A stretch of 64,000 bases of DNA from JALZDI01 sp035557095 (lineage in GTDB: Bacteria; Actinomycetota; Actinomycetes; Propionibacteriales; Nocardioidaceae), in assembly GCA_035557095.1 (NCBI GenBank), contig DATMEB010000262.1, positions 1 through 64,000 of the forward strand, in the 5' to 3' direction. Position numbers and translations under genes: made by a program. The notes under the pieces were generated by a model that saw nothing but the letters and a program-made list of their open reading frames with translations, did no database searches and was not told where the DNA came from. This document shows, in pieces, positions 8,249-20,138 of this stretch (its first letter is position 1; the number at the start of each line of letters is the position of its first letter).

Positions 8249-9567
8249 CGCTGTCGCACCCGGATCGCCTCGGCGTGCGCCGGGAGGTCCTCGGCGTGTG
8301 CGAGCGCGCGCACGTGCGGCGCGACCGCGTCGAGCGAGGACGCGTCGTACTCGACTACCTGCATGGCCTTGAGGAACGACCGCACCGACAGGCCGGAGGA
8401 GTGGCAGGCGCAGCCGCCGGTGGGCAGCACGTGGTTGGAGCCGGCGCAGTAGTCGCCCAGCGATACCGGTGCGTACGGGCCCACGAACACCGCACCCGCG
8501 TTGCGCACGCGCATGGCCCGCTCGCGCGCGTCCGCGGTCTGGATCTCGAGGTGCTCGGCGGCGTAGGCGTCGACGACGTCCTGACCCTGGTCGAGGTCGT
8601 CGACGAGGACGATCCCGGACTGCTCCCCCGCCAGCGCGGTGCCGATGCGTTCGCTGTGCTTGGTGGCCGGGACCTGGGTCTCCAGCTCGCGCACCACCGC
8701 GTCGGCGAGCGACGTCGACGGGGTCACCAGCACACTGGCCGCCATCGGGTCGTGCTCGGCCTGGCTGATGAGGTCGGCGGCCACGTGCACGGGGTCGGCG
8801 GTGTCGTCGGCGAGGACGGCGATCTCGGTCGGGCCGGCCTCGGAGTCGATGCCGATGCGTCCCTTCAGCAACCGCTTGGCCGCGACCACGTAGATGTTGC
8901 CCGGGCCGGTGACCAGGTCGACGGGGCGGCAGCCGTCGGCGGTCCGGTCGGGGTCGTCGAAGCCGTAGGCGAACATCGCGACGGCCTGCGCTCCTCCGAC
9001 GGCGTAGACCTCCTCGACGCCCAGCAGTGCACAGGCGGCGAGCACGGTGGGGTTGGGCAGGCCGTCGTTGTCCCGCTGCGGCGGACTGGCCAGCGCGATC
9101 GACGGCACGCCCGCGACCTGGGCGGGTACGACGTTCATCACCACGCTGGACACCAGCGGCGCCAGGCCACCGGGGACGTACAGGCCCACGCGCCCGATCG
9201 GTACGAGGCGCTGGGTGACCCGGCCGCCCGGGGCGATCTCGGTGGTGACGTCGTTGCCGTACTCCTGCTCGCACGAGCGGCGCAGCCGCCTGATCGACTC
9301 CTCCAGGGCGCTGCGCACATCGGGGTCGAGGGCGCGCAACGCCCCCTCGGGCGCCTGCGCCGGCACCCGGATGCGGGCGGTGTCGACCCCGTCGAACCGC
9401 CGGGTGTAGTCGCGCAGCGCCTCGGCGCCGCGATGGCGTACGTCGTCGCAGATCGGACGTACGGTCTCCAGCGCGGCCTCGGCGTCGAGCACGGCGCGCG
9501 GGACGAGCCGGCGGTAGTCGAGGTCGACGGCGCCCGCTCGCCCACGCAGGTCGATTCGGCGGATCAC
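8245..9567 (-). CDS. hisD: Histidinol dehydrogenase
   Basis: HisD is the zinc enzyme that oxidises histidinol to histidine in two NAD steps. The 440-residue sequence contains the expected landmarks: YVPGGLAPLVSSVVMN, the AGPTEIAVLADD substrate loop, DLISQAEHDPMA with metal and catalytic Glu/His residues, and GSNHVLPTGG. It is the first gene of this his run, with a GTG start at 9567. The 65-bp gap to the divergent LON-domain gene should hold the operon promoter, but I could not pick a convincing -10/-35. Confidence 0.96.
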   Translation of the reverse strand: MIRRIDLRGRAGAVDLDYRRLVPRAVLDAEAALETVRPICDDVRHRGAEALRDYTRRFDGVDTARIRVPAQAPEGALRALDPDVRSALEESIRRLRRSCEQEYGNDVTTEIAPGGRVTQRLVPIGRVGLYVPGGLAPLVSSVVMNVVPAQVAGVPSIALASPPQRDNDGLPNPTVLAACALLGVEEVYAVGGAQAVAMFAYGFDDPDRTADGCRPVDLVTGPGNIYVVAAKRLLKGRIGIDSEAGPTEIAVLADDTADPVHVAADLISQAEHDPMAASVLVTPSTSLADAVVRELETQVPATKHSERIGTALAGEQSGIVLVDDLDQGQDVVDAYAAEHLEIQTADARERAMRVRNAGAVFVGPYAPVSLGDYCAGSNHVLPTGGCACHSSGLSVRSFLKAMQVVEYDASSLDAVAPHVRALAHAEDLPAHAEAIRVRQR

Positions 9568-9632
9568 CTCTCCATCGTAGGTGTGCGTCGGATGCCCGGC
9601 GATCGACGTCTCACTTCTGTAGCGTGACGCAG

Positions 9633-10304
9633 GTGAGCGAGGCGTTGCCGATCTTCCCGCTGAACACGGTGCTGTTCCCGGGGGTCACGCTGCCGCTGCA
9701 CATCTTCGAGGAGCGCTACCGCGCCCTGGTCTCGACCCTGCTCGACATCCCGGAGCAGACGGCTCGCGTGTTCGGGATCGTGGCGATCCGCGAGGGCTAC
9801 GAGGTGGGGACCCGGGGCGTGCACTCGGTGCAGCGCGTCGGCTGCTCGGCCCAGCTCACCTCGGTGGACCGGTACGACGACGGCCGGTTCGACATCGAGG
9901 TGGTCGGCCGCCGGCGGATGCGTATCGACGCGCTCGACACCGGCGGCGAGTACCTCGTCGGCGAGGTGGAGTGGCTCGACGAGAACGCCGGCGAGGACGC
10001 GATCGGGGCCGCCGCGAAGGCGATGATGACGTACGACGTCTACCGCACGCTGCTCACCGAGACGCGCCGCGACGTCGTGCTGCCCGCCGACGACCTGCCG
10101 CGGGAGCCGACGCGGATGTCGTACCACCTCGCCGCGACCTGTCTGCTCACCCAGCAGGACCGGCAGTCTCTGCTGGAGTGTGACGACGCCGCCGGCCGGC
10201 TGGCGCTGGCGACCTCGATGATGCGGGCGGAGCTGTCCGCGATGCGCGCGATCCCGTCGCTGCCCGCGACCGAGGTGGCGCGCACCGGCTGGTCGCCCAA
10301 CTAG
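9633..10304 (+). CDS. LON substrate-binding domain protein
   Basis: The 223-residue protein is a stand-alone Lon N-terminal (LON_substr_bdg/PUA-like) domain with no AAA+ or protease part. The signature LPIFPLNTVLFPGVTLPLHIFEERYRAL begins at residue 4, and the GRFDIEVVGRRRMRI strand follows near residue 93. Such proteins may bind unfolded peptides, but their role is not established. Two in-frame GTG codons (9624, 9633) are possible starts; 9633 gives the usual short leader before the motif. It is divergent from hisD. Confidence 0.83.
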   Translation: MSEALPIFPLNTVLFPGVTLPLHIFEERYRALVSTLLDIPEQTARVFGIVAIREGYEVGTRGVHSVQRVGCSAQLTSVDRYDDGRFDIEVVGRRRMRIDALDTGGEYLVGEVEWLDENAGEDAIGAAAKAMMTYDVYRTLLTETRRDVVLPADDLPREPTRMSYHLAATCLLTQQDRQSLLECDDAAGRLALATSMMRAELSAMRAIPSLPATEVARTGWSPN

Positions 10305-10351
10305 GCGCCCAACCAGCCGCCCGACCACCCACTGCGTGCTTTCGCGGGTCC

Positions 10352-11923
10352 TCAGTCGGCGACGGTGATGCGGAAGGCGCCCTCGGCGTAGCCGTCGTGG
10401 TTGCTGCCGGAAGCTCCGAACGCCTCGATCTTGGTGAGGTTGGCCTCGAGCTCGCCGGGGGCCGCACCGGTCGCACCGGCCTGGCGCATCATCTCGAGGG
10501 CCGGCTTCTCCAGCGCGTCGAAGTCGACGAAGAACACGGCCTGCGCCTCGTCGGCGTCGGGCACCGCGGTCTGGAACGCGTCGGTGTCGGCCAGTGACCC
10601 CGTCTCGGTGAGCTCGCTCGCGTACGCGCGGTTCAGCGCCGCGACGACACCGGCGTCGGACCTCTCGACGACCAGGTCGAGCGGGAAGCCGCTCTGCCGG
10701 GCCTTCGCCTCCAGCCGCTGCACGATGCGGGTGAGCTCGGCGGGGTCGGTGCTCACCCGGACGCCCAGGTCGAGGGCCGAGGGACCAGCGGAACCGAGCG
10801 CACCGAGGTCGAGGTCCTTGCCGTCGAGAGCGAGCGTGAAGCTCTCGCCGAAGACCGTGCGCAGGTCCGCGGGCAGCTCCAGGCCGAGCTCGCGCTCGAT
10901 CTCCTTCCCCATGCCCGGGTCACCGCCGAGCATCATGTCCCACTGCTCGTCGACGTACCCCCCGCCGTCGGCGAAGCCGAGCGCCACGGCGGTCGTCTCG
11001 GGCAGCGCCATGTCGGCGATGGCGCCGTCGTCGGACTCCTGGTACGCGCTGCCGGTCAGCACGGTCGCGAGCTCGACGTAACGGTCGTCGAACCGGAACG
11101 CCACTGCGCCGCTGCGGTAGCTCTGGTCGACCTGGCGACGCAGCTGGTCGTCCATCGGGCCGAGTGCCTCGTCGGTGGCGAACGCCCGGTAGATCCCCTC
11201 ACCGGAGAACCACAGCGAGGCCACGCCCTGGTCGCCCAGGCGGTCCATGTCGCTGCGGAACTGCTCGTCGTCGGCGAGCGGCCGCTGCTCGGCGGCGGCC
11301 GCGAGGGCCTCGGCCTTGCGTTGGGTCTCGGACACGATCATGTAGCCGTCGAGGTAGGTCCACCCGCCGGCAGGCGAGTTGCCGGCGTCGCAGGCCCGCA
11401 GCTTGTCCAGACCGCGACTCGCGGCCTGCTCGTCGCTGACCTGGACCGCCACCGCGAAACCTGGTTCGGCCGCGGATCCGGCCGGCGGGGTCACGGCGAC
11501 GCCGAGTCGTTCACCGAGCCAGGGCGCCACGTCGTCCTCGTAGTCGGCCTGGCACGGCGTGTGGTCGAGCATCGCGTCGAACACGACCTTGCGGATGTCG
11601 GCCCGGTCGTCGTCGATCCGGGTGTACTTCTCGAACGCCGGGAACGTGCGCAGGAAGCGCATCGCATCGATCTTCTCCGGGGCGGAGGGGTCGACGTCGA
11701 TACGGAAGTAGCCGATCGCGTTGGCCGGCAGCACGTCGTGCGGCTGGGTGCCTCCGCCTCCGAGCAGCCGGAACGCCGCGAACGCGCCGAGCGGCACCAT
11801 GAGCGCGACGACGATGGCGACGACGATGCCGGTGCCCAGGCCGCGTCGTGGCTTGTGCTCGCGCGGCGTCCGACCGAGCTCGAGGTACTCAGGTTGCTCC
11901 GGCGGCGGCGTCGCACCAGACAT
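10352..11923 (-). CDS. DUF3352 domain membrane-anchored protein
   Basis: The 523-residue protein has a short cytosolic tail, one transmembrane helix at about 29-53 and a large extracytoplasmic domain. Motifs such as DVLPANAIGYFRIDVDPSA after the helix and later repeats of GLDKLRACDAG and DLGVRVSTDPAELTRIV fit DUF3352, a family common in actinobacteria and cyanobacteria with unknown function. It converges on the LON gene and lies 73 bp downstream of the DUF2567-like gene. Confidence 0.82.
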   Translation of the reverse strand: MSGATPPPEQPEYLELGRTPREHKPRRGLGTGIVVAIVVALMVPLGAFAAFRLLGGGGTQPHDVLPANAIGYFRIDVDPSAPEKIDAMRFLRTFPAFEKYTRIDDDRADIRKVVFDAMLDHTPCQADYEDDVAPWLGERLGVAVTPPAGSAAEPGFAVAVQVSDEQAASRGLDKLRACDAGNSPAGGWTYLDGYMIVSETQRKAEALAAAAEQRPLADDEQFRSDMDRLGDQGVASLWFSGEGIYRAFATDEALGPMDDQLRRQVDQSYRSGAVAFRFDDRYVELATVLTGSAYQESDDGAIADMALPETTAVALGFADGGGYVDEQWDMMLGGDPGMGKEIERELGLELPADLRTVFGESFTLALDGKDLDLGALGSAGPSALDLGVRVSTDPAELTRIVQRLEAKARQSGFPLDLVVERSDAGVVAALNRAYASELTETGSLADTDAFQTAVPDADEAQAVFFVDFDALEKPALEMMRQAGATGAAPGELEANLTKIEAFGASGSNHDGYAEGAFRITVAD

Positions 11924-11996
11924 GCTGTGTCTCCCCTGGACCAGTGGTGGGAGGCAAACGGTATACCAGCGGAGAACGCGATGAGGGCGCTTCGCG

Positions 11997-12557
11997 TTAG
12001 TGCGTGCGCGCCCTGCGGGAGGGGTCGGGCGCCAGCGCCCACAGCGCGGCCATCACCCCGGTGAGCGCCCCGATCGGCCACGCGAAGTAGACGCCCGTGG
12101 CCTGCACCTGCAACGGCGCCAGCAGGGTCGCATGCGCGCCGGCGCCGCGTGCCTGCGCCGCCAGAGTCTCCGGGCCGAGACCCGTGCCGAGGTAGCGCAT
12201 CGTGACGTACGCCAGGGCGGACCCGACGAGCACTGACAGGACCGTGACGATGCCGCTTGTACGGAAGATCGCGCCGCACACGACACCCAGGACCACCGCC
12301 GCGGTTCCGGAGGTGAGCAGGAACGTCGCGTCGATGTTGAACGTGCGGCCGAGACCCTGCCCGTCGGGCACCGGCTGGCCCGCGAACATCGGCAGGTCGG
12401 CGGGGTAGGTGGGCGGCTCGACCACCGTCGCCCAGATCGCCGCGCACACCGCACCGCCGAGCAGGAAGAGCCCGATGGTCGTCGCCGCGGTCACGACCGT
12501 CTGCGCCCAGGTGACTCTGGGCTCAGGCGGCGGGGTCGGCGTCGCGGGGTAGGTCAC
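11997..12557 (-). CDS. DUF2567-like membrane protein
   Basis: The 186-residue protein has a Pro-rich N-terminus and about four hydrophobic helices (near 24-45, 80-98, 101-118 and 155-175), with an outside loop after the first. This pattern and length resemble actinobacterial DUF2567 membrane proteins; the exact family is not certain. The GTG start at 12557 is 41 bp from the divergent ybaK start. No function can be assigned. Confidence 0.6.
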   Translation of the reverse strand: MTYPATPTPPPEPRVTWAQTVVTAATTIGLFLLGGAVCAAIWATVVEPPTYPADLPMFAGQPVPDGQGLGRTFNIDATFLLTSGTAAVVLGVVCGAIFRTSGIVTVLSVLVGSALAYVTMRYLGTGLGPETLAAQARGAGAHATLLAPLQVQATGVYFAWPIGALTGVMAALWALAPDPSRRARTH

Positions 12558-12598
12558 AGCCCTCGATTCTACGCGGGCAGGCCGTAGGGTCTGCCGCT

Positions 12599-13090
12599 GT
12601 GGCGAAGTCGCGCAAGACCTCGACCGGGACCCCCGCGACCACCGTGCTGACGCAGGCCGGGGTGGAGTTCTGGTCGCATCCGTACACCCACGACCCGTCC
12701 GCGTCGTCGTACGGTCTCGAGGCCGCGGACGCCCTGGGTGTCGAGCCCGGCCGGGTGTTCAAGACCCTGGTGGTCGAGGTCGACGGCGCGTTGTGCGTCG
12801 GCATCGTCGCGGTCGACAGGTCGCTGGACCTGAAGGCGATGGCCGCGGCGGTCGGCGGCAAGAAGGCGACGATGGCCGACACGTCCGCGGCCGAGCGCGC
12901 CACCGGCTACGTCCTCGGCGGGATCAGCCCGCTCGGCCAGCGCCGGCGACTGCCCACGGTGCTCGACCGGTCGGCGTACGACCACCGGCGCGTGCTGGTC
13001 TCCGGCGGCCGGCGCGGCCTCGACGTGGAGCTGTCGACCGAGGACCTGGCGACGTTGACCGACGCCACGACGGCCGACATCTCGCGCTGA
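12599..13090 (+). CDS. ybaK: Cys-tRNA(Pro) deacylase, YbaK/EbsC type
   Basis: YbaK enzymes clear tRNA(Pro) mischarged with cysteine. The 163-residue protein covers the whole domain: GTPATTVL, the YTHDPSASSYGLEAADALG segment, RVFKTLVVEV, GGKKATMAD, and the hallmark TGYVLGGISPLGQRRRLPTV. A GTG start at 12599 precedes an MAKSRK-like leader. A second, shorter-core YbaK-type gene lies at 58560, so this organism encodes at least two trans-editing candidates. Confidence 0.93.
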   Translation: MAKSRKTSTGTPATTVLTQAGVEFWSHPYTHDPSASSYGLEAADALGVEPGRVFKTLVVEVDGALCVGIVAVDRSLDLKAMAAAVGGKKATMADTSAAERATGYVLGGISPLGQRRRLPTVLDRSAYDHRRVLVSGGRRGLDVELSTEDLATLTDATTADISR

Positions 13091-13099
13091 CCCAGCGGA

Positions 13100-16633
<3,534 letters not shown>

Positions 16634-16801
16634 GCGGTGGCTGACTCCAACTCACGAGACCGGCGCTGAGGGAAGACACCGGAAGCCTAGGTGATCTCAC
16701 CCCCCGTTCTACCGAAACCCGCCGACAGTCCCCGGCCCGGTTGGTCACGTCTCGACATCCGGCCCCGTCGCCGGGTGACCGGCAGCACGGACTAGCCTGA
16801 G

Positions 16802-16820
16802 TTAGGTAAGCCTAAGTTCG
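16802..16820 (+). promoter_or_regulatory. Putative iron box (DtxR/IdeR/DmdR operator)
   Basis: TTAGGTAAGCCTAAGTTCG matches the actinobacterial DtxR-family consensus TTAGGTwAGsCTAACCTAA at about 15 of 19 positions, with a perfect left half and centre and a degraded right half. It ends 17 bp before the start of an FhuF-type iron-sulfur gene, where a repressor would block that promoter when iron is plentiful. Binding is inferred from the match and the neighbour. Confidence 0.75.
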
Positions 16821-16837
16821 GATGCGAAGAGGTGAGG

Positions 16838-17455
16838 GTGGCCGAGAAACCAGGGTGGCAGCCGGCGACGCTGTTCGCCGACCCGCGCACCGTCGTCGCC
16901 ACCGGGCTGCTCGAACGCCCTCGGCGCTCCTGGGGAGCCGCGCCACACACGGCCGCCGCTCTGGCGTGGAAGGCGTACGCCTGGTGGCTGGTCAACCCGG
17001 TCGTCCTCGCGTACGCGGAGGGTCGGCCGCTGCCGCGGCTCGAACACCGCAACGTCGAGGTGGCGCTGCGCGAGGAGCGGCCGTACGTCGAGTTCCGGGT
17101 CGTCGACCCCACGCCGCTTGCGAACACCGACGTGGAGGCCCGGCTGCGCGAGACCGTGCTGGACGCGCACCTGGCCCCGGTGGCCGCAGCACTGGTCGCC
17201 ACCACCCGGATCGGCCGGCGCACACTGTGGGGCTCGGTCGCCGAGGCGGTGGCGTACCCGCTGCTGCAGCGCCGCGACCCCGGCACCGCGCAACGTCTGC
17301 TGGGCGCGTTCGGGCTGTCAGACCTGGTCACCATCGTGAGCCCCGGCCAGTGCGTGCGCCGTACCTGCTGCCAGGCCATCGCGGTCCCCGGGCTCGGTGT
17401 CTGCGACAGCTGCCCGGTGCAGCGGCGGCTGCTGCCGGCCGCCGTGGCGGGCTGA
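16838..17455 (+). CDS. FhuF-like (2Fe-2S) siderophore-iron reductase family protein
   Basis: The 205-residue protein ends in a CC-x10-C-x2-C motif (Cys177, Cys178, Cys189, Cys192), the signature of the FhuF C-terminal domain that binds a 2Fe-2S cluster and helps release iron from ferric siderophores. A conserved aromatic segment (TAAALAWKAYAWWLVNP) is in the first half. The GTG at 16838 is preferred because AGAGG sits 5 bp upstream; an in-frame GTG at 16832 has no room for that site. The iron box just upstream supports an iron-starvation role. The protein is somewhat short for FhuF and no siderophore cluster is adjacent. Confidence 0.82.
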   Translation: MAEKPGWQPATLFADPRTVVATGLLERPRRSWGAAPHTAAALAWKAYAWWLVNPVVLAYAEGRPLPRLEHRNVEVALREERPYVEFRVVDPTPLANTDVEARLRETVLDAHLAPVAAALVATTRIGRRTLWGSVAEAVAYPLLQRRDPGTAQRLLGAFGLSDLVTIVSPGQCVRRTCCQAIAVPGLGVCDSCPVQRRLLPAAVAG

Positions 17456-17526
17456 CCGGCACGAACTTCGGAAGTTCCTCGGCCCGCCCTCTCGCATCAA
17501 ACTCAGACAAAGGGCACCATGTACCG

Positions 17527-18633
17527 GTGATTTCCCGCAGAGTGAGCAGACTCGCGGTGGTCACCCTGGTGGGGGCCATCGGCGCGATCGGCTTTGTGGC
17601 GTACGGCGCCGACCTTCGGTTCGGCGACCTGAGCCGGGCCGACGAGGGCGCGGCGCCGTCGGCACGGCAGGCACGGCCTGCGCCGACCCCGAAGCCCACA
17701 CCCACGGCGACCCCGACGGCCCCTGCTCCGGTGCTGAAGCCGGCGATGGTCGTCGTACCCAGCGACTCCGGTCGCCGGGTGCGTGAGCTGCAGTCGAGGC
17801 TGGACCAGGTCGAGTGGTACTCCCCCGACGTCTCCGGTGACTACGACCGGGTGACCCGCACCGCCGTGCGCGGCTTCCAGGCCAAGCGCGGCCTGCGGGT
17901 GACCGGCCGGGTCGACACCCAGACCTGGGACCGGCTGCTGGCGATGACGCGGATGCCTACGTACAACGAGATGCACAACATCCTGGTGCCAGGGCCGACC
18001 ATGATCGGCCCCGGCGACGAGGGCCGCGACGTCCGTGAGCTGCAGGCGCGGCTCAAGCAGATCGCGTGGGTCTACGGCGACGTCACGCCGCGCTACGGCG
18101 ACGAGATCACCGAGGCGGTCGAGGGGTTCCAGAGGAAGCGCGAGATCCCCGTGACCGGCGAGGTCGACCGGCGCACCTGGAACCGGCTGCTGGCGATGAC
18201 GTACGAACCGTCGCACAACGAGCTGCACAACATCGTGCCGCCGCCGTCCGAGGGTGCGCCGCTCGACCCGCGCTGCCTTTCCGGTGCGGCGTTGTGCATC
18301 GACAAGTCCACCAGCAGCCTGCGCTACGTCGTCGACGGTGATGTGCAGATCGAGTTCGACGTGCGCTTCGGCTCCGAGCTGACGCCGACCGACGAGGGCG
18401 AGTTCGAGGTCGAGTGGAAGTCCGAGGACCACGTGTCGTCGCTGTATGACACGCCGATGCCGTACGCGATGTTCTTCAGCGGCGGCCAGGCGGTGCACTA
18501 CTCCTCCGACTTCGCCACCTACGGCTACGGCGGCGCCTCGCACGGCTGCGTCAACGTCCGCGACTACGACGCGATCGCGACGCTGTTCGACCTCGTCGAC
18601 GTCGGCGACACCGTCGTCGTCTACTGGTCCTGA
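17527..18633 (+). CDS. L,D-transpeptidase with two peptidoglycan-binding modules
   Basis: The 368-residue protein has an N-terminal membrane helix (about 9-27), a Pro/Thr-rich wall-spanning linker (about 45-75), two PG_binding_1 modules (about 80-150 and 160-230) and a C-terminal YkuD domain. The catalytic site HYSS...ASHGCVNV is intact, with Cys341 as nucleophile. YkuD enzymes make 3-3 cross-links in peptidoglycan or attach proteins to it. The two binding modules end in nearly the same sequence (YNEMHNI and HNELHNI), showing internal duplication. GTG 17527 is the most upstream start giving the signal anchor; GTG 17542 is an alternative. Confidence 0.88.
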   Translation: MISRRVSRLAVVTLVGAIGAIGFVAYGADLRFGDLSRADEGAAPSARQARPAPTPKPTPTATPTAPAPVLKPAMVVVPSDSGRRVRELQSRLDQVEWYSPDVSGDYDRVTRTAVRGFQAKRGLRVTGRVDTQTWDRLLAMTRMPTYNEMHNILVPGPTMIGPGDEGRDVRELQARLKQIAWVYGDVTPRYGDEITEAVEGFQRKREIPVTGEVDRRTWNRLLAMTYEPSHNELHNIVPPPSEGAPLDPRCLSGAALCIDKSTSSLRYVVDGDVQIEFDVRFGSELTPTDEGEFEVEWKSEDHVSSLYDTPMPYAMFFSGGQAVHYSSDFATYGYGGASHGCVNVRDYDAIATLFDLVDVGDTVVVYWS

Positions 18634-18657
18634 CCCCGCAGTGCCGGGCGGCGAGGT

Positions 18658-19587
18658 CTAGCCCTCACGTACGACGTCGAGCGCGTGCTGCAGGTCGTCG
18701 GGGTACTCCGAGTCGAACACCATCCACGCGTCGGTCTGCGGATGGTGGAACCCCAGGCTCACGGCGTGCAGCCACTGGTGGGTCATCCCGGTCCGCCGGG
18801 CCAGCGACGGGTCGGCGCCATAGGTGAGGTCGCCGACACAGGGGTGCTTGACCGCGCTCATGTGCACCCGGATCTGGTGGGTGCGACCCGTCTCGAGGTC
18901 GATCTCGAGCAGGCTGGCGAACCGGTGCGCCTCCAGCGTCTCGTAGTGCGTGACGCTGGGCTTGCCGTCGGCGACGACGGCGAACTTGTAGTCGTGCCGG
19001 GGATGCCGCCCGATCGGGGCGTCGACGGTCCCCCGCAGCGGGTCGGGATGCCCCTGCACCAGCGCGTGATAGGTCTTCTGCACCTCGCGCTCCTTGAACG
19101 CCCGCTTCAGCCGGGAGTACGCCACGTCGGACTTGGTCACCACCATCAGGCCGCTGGTGCCGACGTCGAGGCGGTGCACGACGCCCTGGCGCTCGGCGAC
19201 CCCGGACGTGGCGATCGCGAACCCGGCGCCGGCCAGGTGCCCGACCACGGTGGGGCCGGTCCAGCCGGGGCTCGGGTGGGCCGCGACGCCGACGGGCTTG
19301 TCCACGACGACGATGTGCGGATCGTCGTGGACGATGCGCACGCCCTCGACGGTCTCCGGTACGACGGCGACCGGGTCGGCGAGCGTGGGGATCTCCACGT
19401 CGAGCATGGCCCCGGCCTGCACCCGGTCCGACTTCGCCGGGGTCGCGCCGTCGAGGCGCACCAGCCCGCTGCTGACCAGGTCGGCGGCACGGGTGCGCGA
19501 GAGCCCGAACAGGCGCGCGAGCGCGGCGTCCAGGCGTTCTCCCGACAGACCGTCCGGCACCAGCAGCGAACGCTGCTCATGCGTCAC
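18658..19587 (-). CDS. rluD: 23S rRNA pseudouridine synthase RluD type
   Basis: The 309-residue protein has an N-terminal S4 RNA-binding domain (about 16-75) and an RsuA/RluA catalytic domain. The catalytic Asp141 is in the family motif VHRLDVGTSGLMVV, and the later GRTHQIRVHM is standard. Members modify uridines in the helix 69 loop of 23S rRNA; the exact target here is inferred. The GTG start overlaps the lspA stop by 4 bp, the common actinobacterial lspA-rluD pair. Confidence 0.93.
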   Translation of the reverse strand: MTHEQRSLLVPDGLSGERLDAALARLFGLSRTRAADLVSSGLVRLDGATPAKSDRVQAGAMLDVEIPTLADPVAVVPETVEGVRIVHDDPHIVVVDKPVGVAAHPSPGWTGPTVVGHLAGAGFAIATSGVAERQGVVHRLDVGTSGLMVVTKSDVAYSRLKRAFKEREVQKTYHALVQGHPDPLRGTVDAPIGRHPRHDYKFAVVADGKPSVTHYETLEAHRFASLLEIDLETGRTHQIRVHMSAVKHPCVGDLTYGADPSLARRTGMTHQWLHAVSLGFHHPQTDAWMVFDSEYPDDLQHALDVVREG

Positions 19588-20138
19588 GACTTGGCCCTAC
19601 CTCCGTCGATCTGCACACCGCGGAAGCTCTGCAGGATGATCAGCCCGGCAGCCAGCACGATCGCGGAGTCTGCGAGGTTGAACACCGGCCAGTTCGGCAG
19701 CTCGAGGAAGTCGACGACGTGGCCGCGCATCGGACCCGGCCCACGCAGCAGCCGGTCGGTCAGGTTGCCGGCCGCGCCGCCGAGCAGCAGCCCGAGGGCA
19801 ACGGCCCACATCGGACTGGCCACGCGCCGGCCCAGCACGATGACCACGCACACGACCACGATCGAGATGACCGACAGCGCGAACGTCGCGCTGGTGCCGA
19901 GGCTGAACGCGGCCCCCGGGTTGCGGGTCAGGCGCAGCGTGAGCAGGTCACCGACGACCGGGATGCCAGGAGAGGCGGCGAGCATCTCCACCGCGAGGAC
20001 CTTGGTGAGCACGTCCGCGACATAGGCGAACAGGGCGACCCCGGCGAACAGGCGGACGTACCGGTGGGCACGCCTGGGACGGCGGGACCCGGCGGCCGGC
20101 TCACCGTCGCTCAGCGACGTTCCTGACGTTGTTTGCAT
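19584..20138 (-). CDS. lspA: Lipoprotein signal peptidase
   Basis: LspA cleaves the signal peptide of lipidated prolipoproteins. The 184-residue protein has four membrane segments and both catalytic aspartates: Asp128 in GGAAGNLTDRLLRG and Asp157 in VFNLADSAIV, plus the TRNPGAAFSLG motif. The first ATG (20138) is preferred over an upstream TTG at 20147. The start lies 28 bp inside the end of the DksA-like gene, so the two are probably translationally linked. Confidence 0.94.
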   Translation of the reverse strand: MQTTSGTSLSDGEPAAGSRRPRRAHRYVRLFAGVALFAYVADVLTKVLAVEMLAASPGIPVVGDLLTLRLTRNPGAAFSLGTSATFALSVISIVVVCVVIVLGRRVASPMWAVALGLLLGGAAGNLTDRLLRGPGPMRGHVVDFLELPNWPVFNLADSAIVLAAGLIILQSFRGVQIDGGRAKS

